Shown: one piece after another, positions 55,149 through 63,044 of the stretch
Layout of the letters: every line of letters begins with the position of its first letter
Position numbering within the stretch: position 1 is the stretch's first letter
DNA from: Brachymonas sp049977365
Lineage (GTDB): Bacteria; Pseudomonadota; Gammaproteobacteria; Burkholderiales; Burkholderiaceae_C
Direction of reading: 5' to 3'
DNA length: 64,000 bases
Assembly (NCBI RefSeq): GCF_049977365.1
Contig: NZ_JBNGEN010000006.1
Coordinates: 1-64,000 of the forward strand
Translations under genes and position numbers: made by a program
The notes under the pieces: generated by a model
What the model saw: the letters and a program-made list of their open reading frames with translations, nothing else
What the model was told of the DNA's origin: nothing
Databases searched by the model: none

Positions 55149-57107
55149 GTGATCTATCCGGAGCAATTTGACGTCATCGTGGTCGGTGGAGGCCATGCTG
55201 GGACCGAAGCGGCCCTGGCCTCGGCGCGCATGGGGTGCCGCACCCTGCTGCTGACCCACAACATCGAGACGCTGGGGCAGATGAGCTGCAATCCCAGCAT
55301 CGGTGGCATCGGCAAGGGGCATCTGGTCAAGGAGGTGGATGCACTGGGTGGGGCCATGGCTCTGGCCACGGACGAAGCCGGCATCCAGTTCCGCATTCTC
55401 AACAGCAGCAAGGGGCCCGCCGTGCGTGCGACCCGTGCGCAGGCAGACCGCCTGCTGTACAAGGCCGCCATTCGCCGCATGCTGGAAAACCAGCCCCATC
55501 TGCAGCTCTTTCAGCAGGCAGTCACTGATCTGGTGGTCGAAGGCGACCGGGTGACAGGCGCCGTCACTCAGGTGGGCATTACCTTTCGCGCCCGGGCGGT
55601 GGTGCTGACTGCCGGCACCTTTCTGGATGGGCGCATTCATGTGGGGCTCGACAACTACCAGGCTGGACGGGCAGGGGACCCGCCGGCCGTGGCACTGTCG
55701 GCCAGGCTCAAGGAACTTCAGTTGCCACAGGGGCGGCTCAAGACCGGCACGCCTCCGCGCATCGATGGCCGGACCATCGACTTCAGCCGCTGTGAAGAAC
55801 AGCCCGGTGACGGCATGCCCGGCAGCCCCAATCCCCATATGCCTGTCTTCAGCTTCATGGGCCAGGCGCGCATGCATCCTCGGCAGCTGCCATGCTGGAT
55901 CACCCACACCGACGCGCGCACCCACGAAATCATCCGCAGCGGGTTCGACCGCAGCCCGATGTTCACAGGACGCATCGAAGGGGTGGGCCCCCGGTACTGC
56001 CCGAGCATCGAGGACAAGATCAACCGCTTTGCGGACAAGGACAGTCACCAGATCTTTCTGGAGCCCGAGGGGCTGACCACCCATGAGTTCTATCCCAACG
56101 GCATCAGCACCAGCCTGCCATTCGACATTCAGCTGGCGCTGGTGCGCAGCCTGCCGGGTCTGGAACAGGCCCATATTCTGCGTCCGGGCTATGCCATCGA
56201 GTACGACTATTTCGATCCGCGCAGTCTGACCGACAGCTTCGAAACGCGCCAGATCAAGGGCCTGTTCTTTGCCGGGCAGATCAACGGGACCACAGGCTAT
56301 GAAGAGGCCGCAGCCCAGGGATTGTTTGCCGGACTGAATGCCGCCCTGCAGTGCAAGGGGGAGCCGGCCTGGCTGCCGCGTCGGGATGAAGCCTATCTGG
56401 GCGTGCTGGTCGACGACCTGATCACCAAGGGAGTGACCGAACCCTATCGCATGTTCACGAGCCGCGCGGAGTTCCGTCTGCAGCTTCGTGAAGACAATGC
56501 CGACATGCGTCTCACCGAGACCGGGCGCCGGCTTGGACTGGTGGACGATGCGCGCTGGGATGCCTTCAACCGCAAGCGCGATGCGGTTTCACGTGAAACA
56601 CAACGGCTTCGGTCGACCTGGGTGCATCCACAGACCCTGCCGGCGCATGAGGCTGAGGAGGTGCTGGGCAAGGCCATCGAACGCGAATACAACCTGGCCG
56701 ATCTGCTTCGTCGCCCTGAAGTCGGTTACGCTGACCTGATGCGCATGCAGGGCGGACGTCATGCGAATCCCGAGATTCCTGTCAATGTTTCACGTGAAAC
56801 AGAAGAGGGGGAAGCCCTTTCCCAGCTCATCGAACAGGTGGAAATCGGCATCAAGTATGCCGGCTATATCGATCGGCAACGGACCGAGGTCGAGCGGGCT
56901 GTCAGCTACGAAACGCTGGAGCTGCCCCGTGATTTCGACTACATGCAGGTGCCAGCCCTGAGCATCGAAGTGCGGCAGAAACTCAATCGCCACCAGCCTG
57001 CCACTCTGGGGCAGGCATCCCGCATCAGCGGGGTGACGCCAGCAGCCATTTCGCTGCTGCTGATCCATCTGCGCAAGTCGCGCAAGGATTTTGGAGTCCA
57101 GGCATGA
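55149..57107 (+). CDS. mnmG: tRNA uridine-5-carboxymethylaminomethyl modification enzyme
   Basis: FAD/NADH-dependent enzyme that, with MnmE, makes cmnm5U at tRNA wobble positions. 652 residues. FAD-binding GGGHAGTEAA at the N-terminus, then CNPSIGGIGKGHLVKEVDALGG, RGPAVRATRAQ-type SSKGPAVRATRAQADR, and TKTGTPPR-like LKTGTPPRIDGRTIDF. GTG start with AGGGGAG six bases upstream. Its stop overlaps rsmG by four bases. Two parS sites lie inside the gene, encoding VSRET each time. First gene of the partition block. Confidence 0.97.
   Translation: MIYPEQFDVIVVGGGHAGTEAALASARMGCRTLLLTHNIETLGQMSCNPSIGGIGKGHLVKEVDALGGAMALATDEAGIQFRILNSSKGPAVRATRAQADRLLYKAAIRRMLENQPHLQLFQQAVTDLVVEGDRVTGAVTQVGITFRARAVVLTAGTFLDGRIHVGLDNYQAGRAGDPPAVALSARLKELQLPQGRLKTGTPPRIDGRTIDFSRCEEQPGDGMPGSPNPHMPVFSFMGQARMHPRQLPCWITHTDARTHEIIRSGFDRSPMFTGRIEGVGPRYCPSIEDKINRFADKDSHQIFLEPEGLTTHEFYPNGISTSLPFDIQLALVRSLPGLEQAHILRPGYAIEYDYFDPRSLTDSFETRQIKGLFFAGQINGTTGYEEAAAQGLFAGLNAALQCKGEPAWLPRRDEAYLGVLVDDLITKGVTEPYRMFTSRAEFRLQLREDNADMRLTETGRRLGLVDDARWDAFNRKRDAVSRETQRLRSTWVHPQTLPAHEAEEVLGKAIEREYNLADLLRRPEVGYADLMRMQGGRHANPEIPVNVSRETEEGEALSQLIEQVEIGIKYAGYIDRQRTEVERAVSYETLELPRDFDYMQVPALSIEVRQKLNRHQPATLGQASRISGVTPAAISLLLIHLRKSRKDFGVQA
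56585..56600. promoter_or_regulatory. parS site 1 (inside mnmG)
   Basis: GGTTTCACGTGAAACA matches the bacterial parS consensus TGTTTCACGTGAAACA at 15 of 16 bases. It lies in the coding sequence of mnmG. ParB encoded 2.7 kb downstream should bind here. Confidence 0.88.
56786..56801. promoter_or_regulatory. parS site 2 (inside mnmG)
   Basis: TGTTTCACGTGAAACA is a perfect 16/16 parS. It lies 201 bases after site 1, also in the mnmG coding sequence. Confidence 0.94.
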
Positions 57108-57790
57108 CATCTCCTGTTTCGCGGAATGGTGCAGTCGTCTCTGCTTCGCAGCTCGATGCCCGGCTGCGGGCGGGGCTGGATGCCATGGGCCTCTCGCTGG
57201 AAGAAGAGGGGGTCGAACGGCTGCTCGCTTATCTGGATCTGATGGGCAAGTGGAACCGGGTCTACAACCTCACGGCTGTGCGGGATCCCCTGGAAATGCT
57301 CACCCACCACGTGCTCGACAGCCTGAGCGCAGTGCAGCCTCTTCGGCGTCATCTGGGACAGACGCAAGGTCAGCCCCAGTTGCTGGATGTCGGTTCGGGC
57401 GGAGGCTTGCCAGGAGTGGTGTTTGCTGTCTGTCAGCCCGACCTGCGGGTTGACTGCGTGGACGCCGTGGGCAAGAAGGCTGCCTTTGTGCAGCAAGTGG
57501 CGTCTGCGCTGCAGTTGCGCAATCTGCGCGGTCTGCATGCACGGGTCGAGCAGGTGCGTGAGGTCTATGACGTGGTCAGCAGCAGGGCGTTTGCATCGCT
57601 GGCGGACTTCACGGCCTGGTCGCAGCAGACCGTGGCTCCTCAGGGTGTCTGGCTTGCCATGAAAGGGCGGCGACCCGACGAGGAAATGGCTGCATTGCCG
57701 TCCACGGTCGAGGTGTTTCACGTGGAACCATTGCAGGTGCCACAGCTCGATGCCGAACGCTGCATCGTCTGGATGCGCAAGAAATCCTGA
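57104..57790 (+). CDS. rsmG: 16S rRNA (guanine-527-N7) methyltransferase
   Basis: SAM-dependent methyltransferase of 228 residues (formerly GidB). The SAM loop LLDVGSGGGLPGVVFAV is present, after KWNRVYNLTAVRDPLEMLTHHVLDSL, a family hallmark. Start ATG overlaps the mnmG stop (ATGA). A third parS-like site lies near its 3' end. Confidence 0.96.
   Translation: MTSPVSRNGAVVSASQLDARLRAGLDAMGLSLEEEGVERLLAYLDLMGKWNRVYNLTAVRDPLEMLTHHVLDSLSAVQPLRRHLGQTQGQPQLLDVGSGGGLPGVVFAVCQPDLRVDCVDAVGKKAAFVQQVASALQLRNLRGLHARVEQVREVYDVVSSRAFASLADFTAWSQQTVAPQGVWLAMKGRRPDEEMAALPSTVEVFHVEPLQVPQLDAERCIVWMRKKS
57714..57729. promoter_or_regulatory. parS-like site 3 (inside rsmG)
   Basis: TGTTTCACGTGGAACC matches the parS consensus at 14 of 16 bases and keeps the central TTTCACGTG. 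It lies 150 bases before parA. Confidence 0.75.
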
Positions 57791-57879
57791 AGCCGATGGC
57801 AGTCGGCAGGCGGACTGCCGGTTCCGGCATGGAGACGTGCTGGCTACAATTTCGATTTGTTTTGTGAGCGAGCAAGCAT

Positions 57880-58650
57880 ATGGCCAGAATTTTCTGTGTG
57901 GCGAATCAGAAGGGCGGAGTGGGCAAGACCACCACCGCGGTCAATCTGGCCGCCGGCTTGTCCAAGATCGGTCAGCGTGTCCTGTTGGTGGACCTGGATC
58001 CGCAGGGCAATGCCACCATGGGGTCGAGTGTCGACAAGCGCACCCTGCAGCCCAGCGTGTACGACGTGTTGCTGGAAGAGTGCAGCGTGAGCGAGGCCCG
58101 TGTGCATCCCGAGCGCTGCGGCTATGACGTGCTCGGAGCCAATCGGGAGCTGGCCGGAGCGGAAGTGGAACTGGTCGATCAGGATCGTCGCGATCGTCGT
58201 CTCAAGACAGCCCTGGAGGCTGTCGATGCCGATTACGACTTTGTGATCGTCGACTGCCCTCCGGCGCTGAGTCTGCTCACCCTCAATGGCCTGTGTGCAG
58301 CCGACGGGGTCATCGTGCCGATGCAGTGCGAATACTTTGCCCTGGAAGGGCTGACCGATCTGGTCAATACCATCAAGCAGATCCACGCCAACCTCAATCC
58401 CAAGCTCAAGGTCATTGGCCTGCTGCGGGTCATGTTCGATCCGCGCATCACCCTGCAGCAGCAGGTGAGCGAGCAGCTCTCCGAGCACTTCGGTGACAAG
58501 GTCTTTCATACCGTCATCCCGCGCAATGTGCGGCTGGCCGAGGCGCCCAGCTATGGAGTTCCGGGCGTGGTGTTCGATCCCTCGGCCAAGGGCAGCAAGG
58601 CCTTCATCGCCTTTGCCGACGAAATGGTCGAGCGCGTCCGCGCCCTCTGA
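57880..58650 (+). CDS. parA: Chromosome-partitioning ATPase ParA/Soj
   Basis: A 256-residue Walker-type ATPase. Deviant Walker A KGGVGKTT at residues 11-18 with the signature lysine, Walker A' LLVDLDPQGNATMG, Walker B FVIVDCPPAL. No N-terminal HTH, so it is the short chromosomal type. It moves ParB-parS complexes during segregation. parB follows after one unrelated gene. Confidence 0.97.
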   Translation: MARIFCVANQKGGVGKTTTAVNLAAGLSKIGQRVLLVDLDPQGNATMGSSVDKRTLQPSVYDVLLEECSVSEARVHPERCGYDVLGANRELAGAEVELVDQDRRDRRLKTALEAVDADYDFVIVDCPPALSLLTLNGLCAADGVIVPMQCEYFALEGLTDLVNTIKQIHANLNPKLKVIGLLRVMFDPRITLQQQVSEQLSEHFGDKVFHTVIPRNVRLAEAPSYGVPGVVFDPSAKGSKAFIAFADEMVERVRAL

Positions 58651-58667
58651 AAGCGGGAGCGACGTAC

Positions 58668-59252
58668 ATGCACGATACAGACTCCCCGGCCTTCCGGGTG
58701 CTGACCCTGCCAGGGTGGCAGGGCAGTGGGCCGGAGCACTGGCAGAGCCGGTGGGAACGGCTGCATGGCTGCGTGCGCGTGGCCCAGCACGATTGGCAGC
58801 ATCCCCTGCGGGGTGACTGGATGATCCAGCTGGAAGAGGCCGTGCTGGCATCTCCTGTTCCGGTGGTGCTGGCAGCCCACAGTCTGGGCTGCATTCTGGT
58901 GGCGGCATGGGCCGCCCACAGCCAGCAGGTGGCGCGGGTTCGGGCGGCTCTGCTGGTGGCTCCGGGCGATGTCGAGCAGCCAGCCCTCAGCTTCCTGCAT
59001 CCAAGCTGGCGTCCCATCAGTCGGCAGCGGCTGCCTTTTGCCAGTGTGCTGGTGTCGAGCCAGGATGATCCCTACTGCAGTCCTGCCCGTGCCCAGGAAC
59101 TGGCGCAGGGCTGGGGAAGTCGATGGGTGGATGTGGGCGCGCGCGGACACATCAACGCCGAGAGCGGCCTGGGCGACTGGCCCGAAGGATATGCCTGGCT
59201 GCAGTGGCTCATGGGGCAGGGGCAGGAGCCCCACCCGATCAACAAGGAGTAA
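58668..59252 (+). CDS. Alpha/beta hydrolase, RBBP9/YdeN family
   Basis: A 194-residue serine hydrolase. Ser72 in AAHSLGC is the nucleophile, Asp of SSQDDPYC and His of ARGHINAESGLGDWPEG complete the triad. The TLPGWQGSGPEHWQSRWE start is typical of the RBBP9/YdeN family. It lies between parA and parB in the same orientation, 17 bases after parA and 7 before parB, so it is in the operon. Its substrate is unknown. Confidence 0.92.
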   Translation: MHDTDSPAFRVLTLPGWQGSGPEHWQSRWERLHGCVRVAQHDWQHPLRGDWMIQLEEAVLASPVPVVLAAHSLGCILVAAWAAHSQQVARVRAALLVAPGDVEQPALSFLHPSWRPISRQRLPFASVLVSSQDDPYCSPARAQELAQGWGSRWVDVGARGHINAESGLGDWPEGYAWLQWLMGQGQEPHPINKE

Positions 59253-59259
59253 GCCCTCG

Positions 59260-60213
59260 ATGGCAACGAGCAAACGCAAGAGTGGGCTGGGGCGTGGACT
59301 GGAGGCCCTGCTGGGCCCCAAGGTCATGGACACCCCGGTGAGCGAAGATTCCCATGCAACGGCGGATGCCGTGCAGCCGCCGACCGTGCTTGCGCTCGAC
59401 CGGATGGTGCCCGGGCAGTATCAGCCGCGCACGCGCATGGATGAAGGCGCTCTGTACGAGCTGGCCGAGAGCATCAAGGCCCAGGGCATCATGCAGCCCA
59501 TTCTGGTGCGGCAGCTGGTTCAGGGCGACATGGCAGGACGCTACGAGATCATTGCCGGGGAACGCCGGTTCCGTGCTGCCCGTCTGGCAGGGCTGGCCGA
59601 GGTGCCGGTGCTGGTGCGCGATGTGCCCGACGAAGCTGCCGCCGCCATGGCACTGATCGAGAACATCCAGCGTGAGGATCTGAATCCGCTGGAAGAGGCG
59701 CAGGGGCTGCAGCGTCTGGTGGGCGAATTCGGCCTGACCCATGAGCAGGCAGCCCAGGCTGTGGGCCGCAGCCGCAGCGCTGCCAGCAATCTGCTGCGTC
59801 TTCTGCAGCTCGCCGAACCGGTGCAGACCATGCTGATGGCTGGCGATCTGGACATGGGGCATGCACGGGCGCTTCTGAGCCTGGACAAGGCCGAGCAGAT
59901 CACGGCTGCGCACCAGATTGCAGGCAAGAAGCTTTCCGTGCGAGAGGCGGAAAACCTCGTGCGCCGCATGGGCAGCATGCAGGGCGATGCTCCGGCCCGG
60001 ACTGCGCCCGAAAAATCCGGTGATGTGCGCAGGGTCGAGGAGGAGTTGTCCGACCTGCTGGCGGCGCAGGTCGAGATACGCATCAGGAAGCAGGTGCGCC
60101 GCGGAGGAAAGAGCGACCAGGCCGGAGAGCTGGCCATTCAGTTCGGCTCCATCGACTCGCTCAACGGGCTGATCGACCGGCTGCGCCTGCTGGCGCAGGA
60201 TGCCGCCGACTGA
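59260..60213 (+). CDS. parB: Chromosome-partitioning protein ParB/Spo0J
   Basis: A 317-residue CTP-dependent DNA clamp. The start KRKSGLGRGLEALLG is typical. The ParB/Srx domain includes RYEIIAGERRFRAARLAGL with GERR, the ENIQREDLNPLEEA box follows, and the HTH (THEQAAQAVGRSRSAASNLLRLL) recognises parS. The C-terminal dimer domain ends near residue 310. The three parS sites lie upstream in mnmG and rsmG. Confidence 0.97.
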   Translation: MATSKRKSGLGRGLEALLGPKVMDTPVSEDSHATADAVQPPTVLALDRMVPGQYQPRTRMDEGALYELAESIKAQGIMQPILVRQLVQGDMAGRYEIIAGERRFRAARLAGLAEVPVLVRDVPDEAAAAMALIENIQREDLNPLEEAQGLQRLVGEFGLTHEQAAQAVGRSRSAASNLLRLLQLAEPVQTMLMAGDLDMGHARALLSLDKAEQITAAHQIAGKKLSVREAENLVRRMGSMQGDAPARTAPEKSGDVRRVEEELSDLLAAQVEIRIRKQVRRGGKSDQAGELAIQFGSIDSLNGLIDRLRLLAQDAAD

Positions 60214-60364
60214 TTTATTTGAAATAAAATGTAATCTAACGGTGAGTGAACCCATTGGCCGGTGCCTTCGGGGGCAAGGGCTGCAGGCTGCATGGAGGGC
60301 GACCCTGCGCGGGGGGAGCTACGGCATAATCTGGAACCATTGTCTTTCCCACCGTGGTATCGCC

Positions 60365-62275
60365 ATGCACGTTTCGGATTCTTCCGCGGGTTCTGTCAGC
60401 ACTCCGCCCGGTTCCTCACGCAACGCCGCCTTTCTCGCGGCGTTTTTCTTGATCTGCGCATGCGTGCCCTGGCTCAATCCGTTTGCGGGAGGGGCCATGA
60501 CGCCGGCCATTCCGCTGCTCACGGGCTGGATCTGCATTGCGATGCTGTTCACCGTGTTTCCGGCCCGGCGCTGGACGCCGGGCGCTGCGGTGCTGGCGGC
60601 AGTGCTGGTGGTGCTGTGCGCAGTCGGTGTTGCGGCGGATCAGCCCTGGCAGCTGCTGGCTTTCGGGTGCACGGCCATGGCCGCTTCCGCCGTGGTGGGG
60701 GCCCGCATGGCGCAGGATGCGGACAGCGCCCTGGATCTGCCGGAGGCGGGGGAACTGTTCATGCGCCACGGCATCACCCTGATTGCCTGGAGCTGGTTGC
60801 TTGCCGGCCTGGCCAATGCGGCCATCGGATTGCTGCAGTATTTCCAGAACACGGCCTGGCTCGGCGACTGGGTGAACCATGCGCCGCGCGGGCAGGTGTA
60901 CGGCAACATCCGGCAGCGCAACCAGTACGCCACGTTGATGAACATCGCGCTCTGGGCGCTCTGGTTCGTGTGGCGGGAAGGCAGTCTGCAGCGCCTTGCA
61001 GCCCGGTGTCTGCCCCGCACTGCGCAGCAAGGCACTGCCGCTCTGGGCGCAGGGGTGCTGGCCTGGCTGTGCATGGTGCCGCTGGGCATCTGTCTGGCCC
61101 TCACGCTGTCGCGCACCGGGTTCATGCAGCTGCTGTTCCTTGCGGTGCTGCTTGCGGGCTGGACGTGGCGTTTCGATCGCGCGCGCATGGCGCGTGTCGG
61201 GTGGTGGCTGGCTGGCCTGATGGCTGTCTACGCCCTGGCCGGATATGTCATGCCGATGCTGGCGGGCATGACGGACATCTGGGTGCGCCTCGAAGGCAAG
61301 GACAGCCGCGCCTGCATCAGCCGCACGGTGCTGTGGGGCAACGTGCTGCAGCTGGTGGCGCAGAAGCCGCTGACCGGCTGGGGCTGGGGCGAGCTCGATT
61401 ACGCCCATTACTATGCCGACTATCCCGGCATGCGCTTCTGCGAAATGCTCGACAACGCCCATGATCTGCCCTTGCATCTGGCCGTTGAACTGGGCGTGCC
61501 GGCCGCCCTGGCTTTCTGTGCGCTGGTGGTCTGGGGAGTGGTGCGCAACCGTCCATGGAGCGAGGCCCGGCCCGAGCGGCAGCTGATGTGGGGGGTGCTG
61601 GGAGCGATTGCCATCCACAGCCTGCTCGAATACCCCCTGTGGTACGCGCCCTTCCAGCTGGCCTGCGGGCTGGCCCTGGGGGTGCTGTGGACTACGCGCA
61701 GTGCATCGCCCCGGGCGTCTGCAGCTGCCGGGGAAGCATCCTTGCTGTGGACGCGCGTCCTGCCGCAGGGGCCTGTGCTCATGGCCCAGCTGCTCGTGGC
61801 ATGCGCCATGACGGTGGCATTGATCTATGCCTGCTTTGATTTCGTCCGCGTCACCCAGCTCTATACCGACGCGGAAGAACGCATGCCGCCCTTCCGCCAG
61901 AACACTCTGGCCCAGGCCAGTCGCACCGTGCTGTACCAGAACGCCGTGCATTTTGCCCAGCTCACCACCGAGCCGCTCACGCCCGAGAATGCCGCCGTGC
62001 AGCTCGCGCGTGCCCAGGATCTGATGCACTACAGTCCCGAGGCACGGGTGGCCGAGCGCATTGTGGAGTCCCTGCGCATGCTGGGCCGCGATGCGCAGGC
62101 CGATGCTGCCGAACGCCATCTGGCACAGGTGTACCCGCAGGAATATGCCCACTGGAAGAAGAAGATGGAGGGCGATGCAGCCGAAGAGGCATCGGGCGAC
62201 GAAGGAGAGGCCCTGACCGATGACGCCAGCGCAGCGACACAGGAGTCTGGTGGCGCTTCCGGAGCGCAGGAGTAA
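60365..62275 (+). CDS. pglL: PglL-type O-oligosaccharyltransferase / Wzy_C ligase
   Basis: A 636-residue membrane protein with about 12 helices. NIRQRNQYATLMNIALWALWF is the PglL_A pattern, and the Wzy_C domain contains LTLSRTGFMQLLF and a large periplasmic loop with NAHDLPLHLAVELGVPA, whose His is catalytically important in the family. The soluble C-terminus (~530-636) is TPR-like, then acidic. Such enzymes attach lipid-linked glycans to pilins or other exported proteins. An O-antigen ligase is the alternative. ATG at 60365 lacks a strong ribosome-binding site. Confidence 0.85.
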   Translation: MHVSDSSAGSVSTPPGSSRNAAFLAAFFLICACVPWLNPFAGGAMTPAIPLLTGWICIAMLFTVFPARRWTPGAAVLAAVLVVLCAVGVAADQPWQLLAFGCTAMAASAVVGARMAQDADSALDLPEAGELFMRHGITLIAWSWLLAGLANAAIGLLQYFQNTAWLGDWVNHAPRGQVYGNIRQRNQYATLMNIALWALWFVWREGSLQRLAARCLPRTAQQGTAALGAGVLAWLCMVPLGICLALTLSRTGFMQLLFLAVLLAGWTWRFDRARMARVGWWLAGLMAVYALAGYVMPMLAGMTDIWVRLEGKDSRACISRTVLWGNVLQLVAQKPLTGWGWGELDYAHYYADYPGMRFCEMLDNAHDLPLHLAVELGVPAALAFCALVVWGVVRNRPWSEARPERQLMWGVLGAIAIHSLLEYPLWYAPFQLACGLALGVLWTTRSASPRASAAAGEASLLWTRVLPQGPVLMAQLLVACAMTVALIYACFDFVRVTQLYTDAEERMPPFRQNTLAQASRTVLYQNAVHFAQLTTEPLTPENAAVQLARAQDLMHYSPEARVAERIVESLRMLGRDAQADAAERHLAQVYPQEYAHWKKKMEGDAAEEASGDEGEALTDDASAATQESGGASGAQE

Positions 62276-62279
62276 GACG

Positions 62280-62304
62280 GGCACCGGCTGCGGGAGCCCG
62301 TGCC
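62280..62304 (+). terminator. GC-rich hairpin after pglL-like gene
   Basis: GGCACCGGC / GCCCGTGCC forms a stem with one mismatch and a 7-base loop just past the stop codon. There is no T-run, so termination is uncertain. Confidence 0.35.
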
Positions 62305-62450
62305 AGTGTGCGCAGGCGTTCCGCGCGCCTGTTTCCTTGCCTTCGCTCCCACCCCTTACAATAGATTTTCTGCATGCGGGAGATACCGGCGGCACGGCAC
62401 GTGTCTGGCTCGGGCTTTCGCATCGTGATGTTCACTACAGGAGTATGTCC

Positions 62451-62789
62451 GTGTTTCTGATTTCCGACGCGTATGCGCAGGCAGCCGCGCCTGCCGGAGC
62501 CGCTGCTGGCCCGATGGGGTCGATCATGTCGTTCCTTCCTCTCGTTGCCATGTTTGCGGTGCTGTACTTCATCATGGTGCGCCCGCAGATCAAGCAGAAC
62601 AAGGAACGCCGCTCCATGATCGATGCCCTGGCGCCCGGCGATGAAGTGGCTACCCAGGGCGGTCTGATGGGTCGCGTCACCAAGGTGCGCGACGACCAGG
62701 TGGATCTGCTGCTGGCACAGAACGTCACGGTGCATGTGCAGAAGCATGCGGTCGTGCAGCTGCTGCCCAAGGGCACGCTGAGTCTGTGA
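62451..62789 (+). CDS. yajC: Sec translocase accessory subunit YajC
   Basis: A 112-residue single-span membrane protein of the SecDF-YajC complex. A short Ala-rich start (ISDAYAQAAAPAG) is followed by TM LPLVAMFAVLYFIMVRPQ and a cytoplasmic domain with GDEVATQGGLMGRVTKV. GTG at 62451 has GGAG at ideal spacing (7), whereas the ATG at 62445 would be only one base from it. secD follows. Confidence 0.93.
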   Translation: MFLISDAYAQAAAPAGAAAGPMGSIMSFLPLVAMFAVLYFIMVRPQIKQNKERRSMIDALAPGDEVATQGGLMGRVTKVRDDQVDLLLAQNVTVHVQKHAVVQLLPKGTLSL

Positions 62790-62793
62790 ATGG

Positions 62794-62817
62794 TGCCGCC
62801 CCGTTTCCGGGGCGGCA
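62794..62817 (+). terminator. GC-rich hairpin between yajC and secD
   Basis: TGCCGCCCCG / CGGGGCGGCA forms a perfect 10-bp stem with a 4-base loop, five bases after the yajC stop. No T-run follows. It could reduce read-through into secD or protect the yajC mRNA end. The 255-base gap to secD holds no gene that I can support. Confidence 0.4.
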
Positions 62818-63044
62818 GTCACATGGAGATGCCCCGTGGCCTGGTTCTCCGTGTCCGGAGGTGCATTCGCCTGGAGGTGGATGCACTGCAGGGGGCGGGA
62901 CCATCTTCACGGTATGGTGGCCGCGCAGCGGGTGCAGAACCCATGCGCGGCATTTGTGTTTGACGGACAGGCTCGACGGGGAGGCGCCTTCTGCGGAAGC
63001 GCTCTCCGGGTCGGCCACCGTCAGTTGTTGGAAAGACGCTTGCC

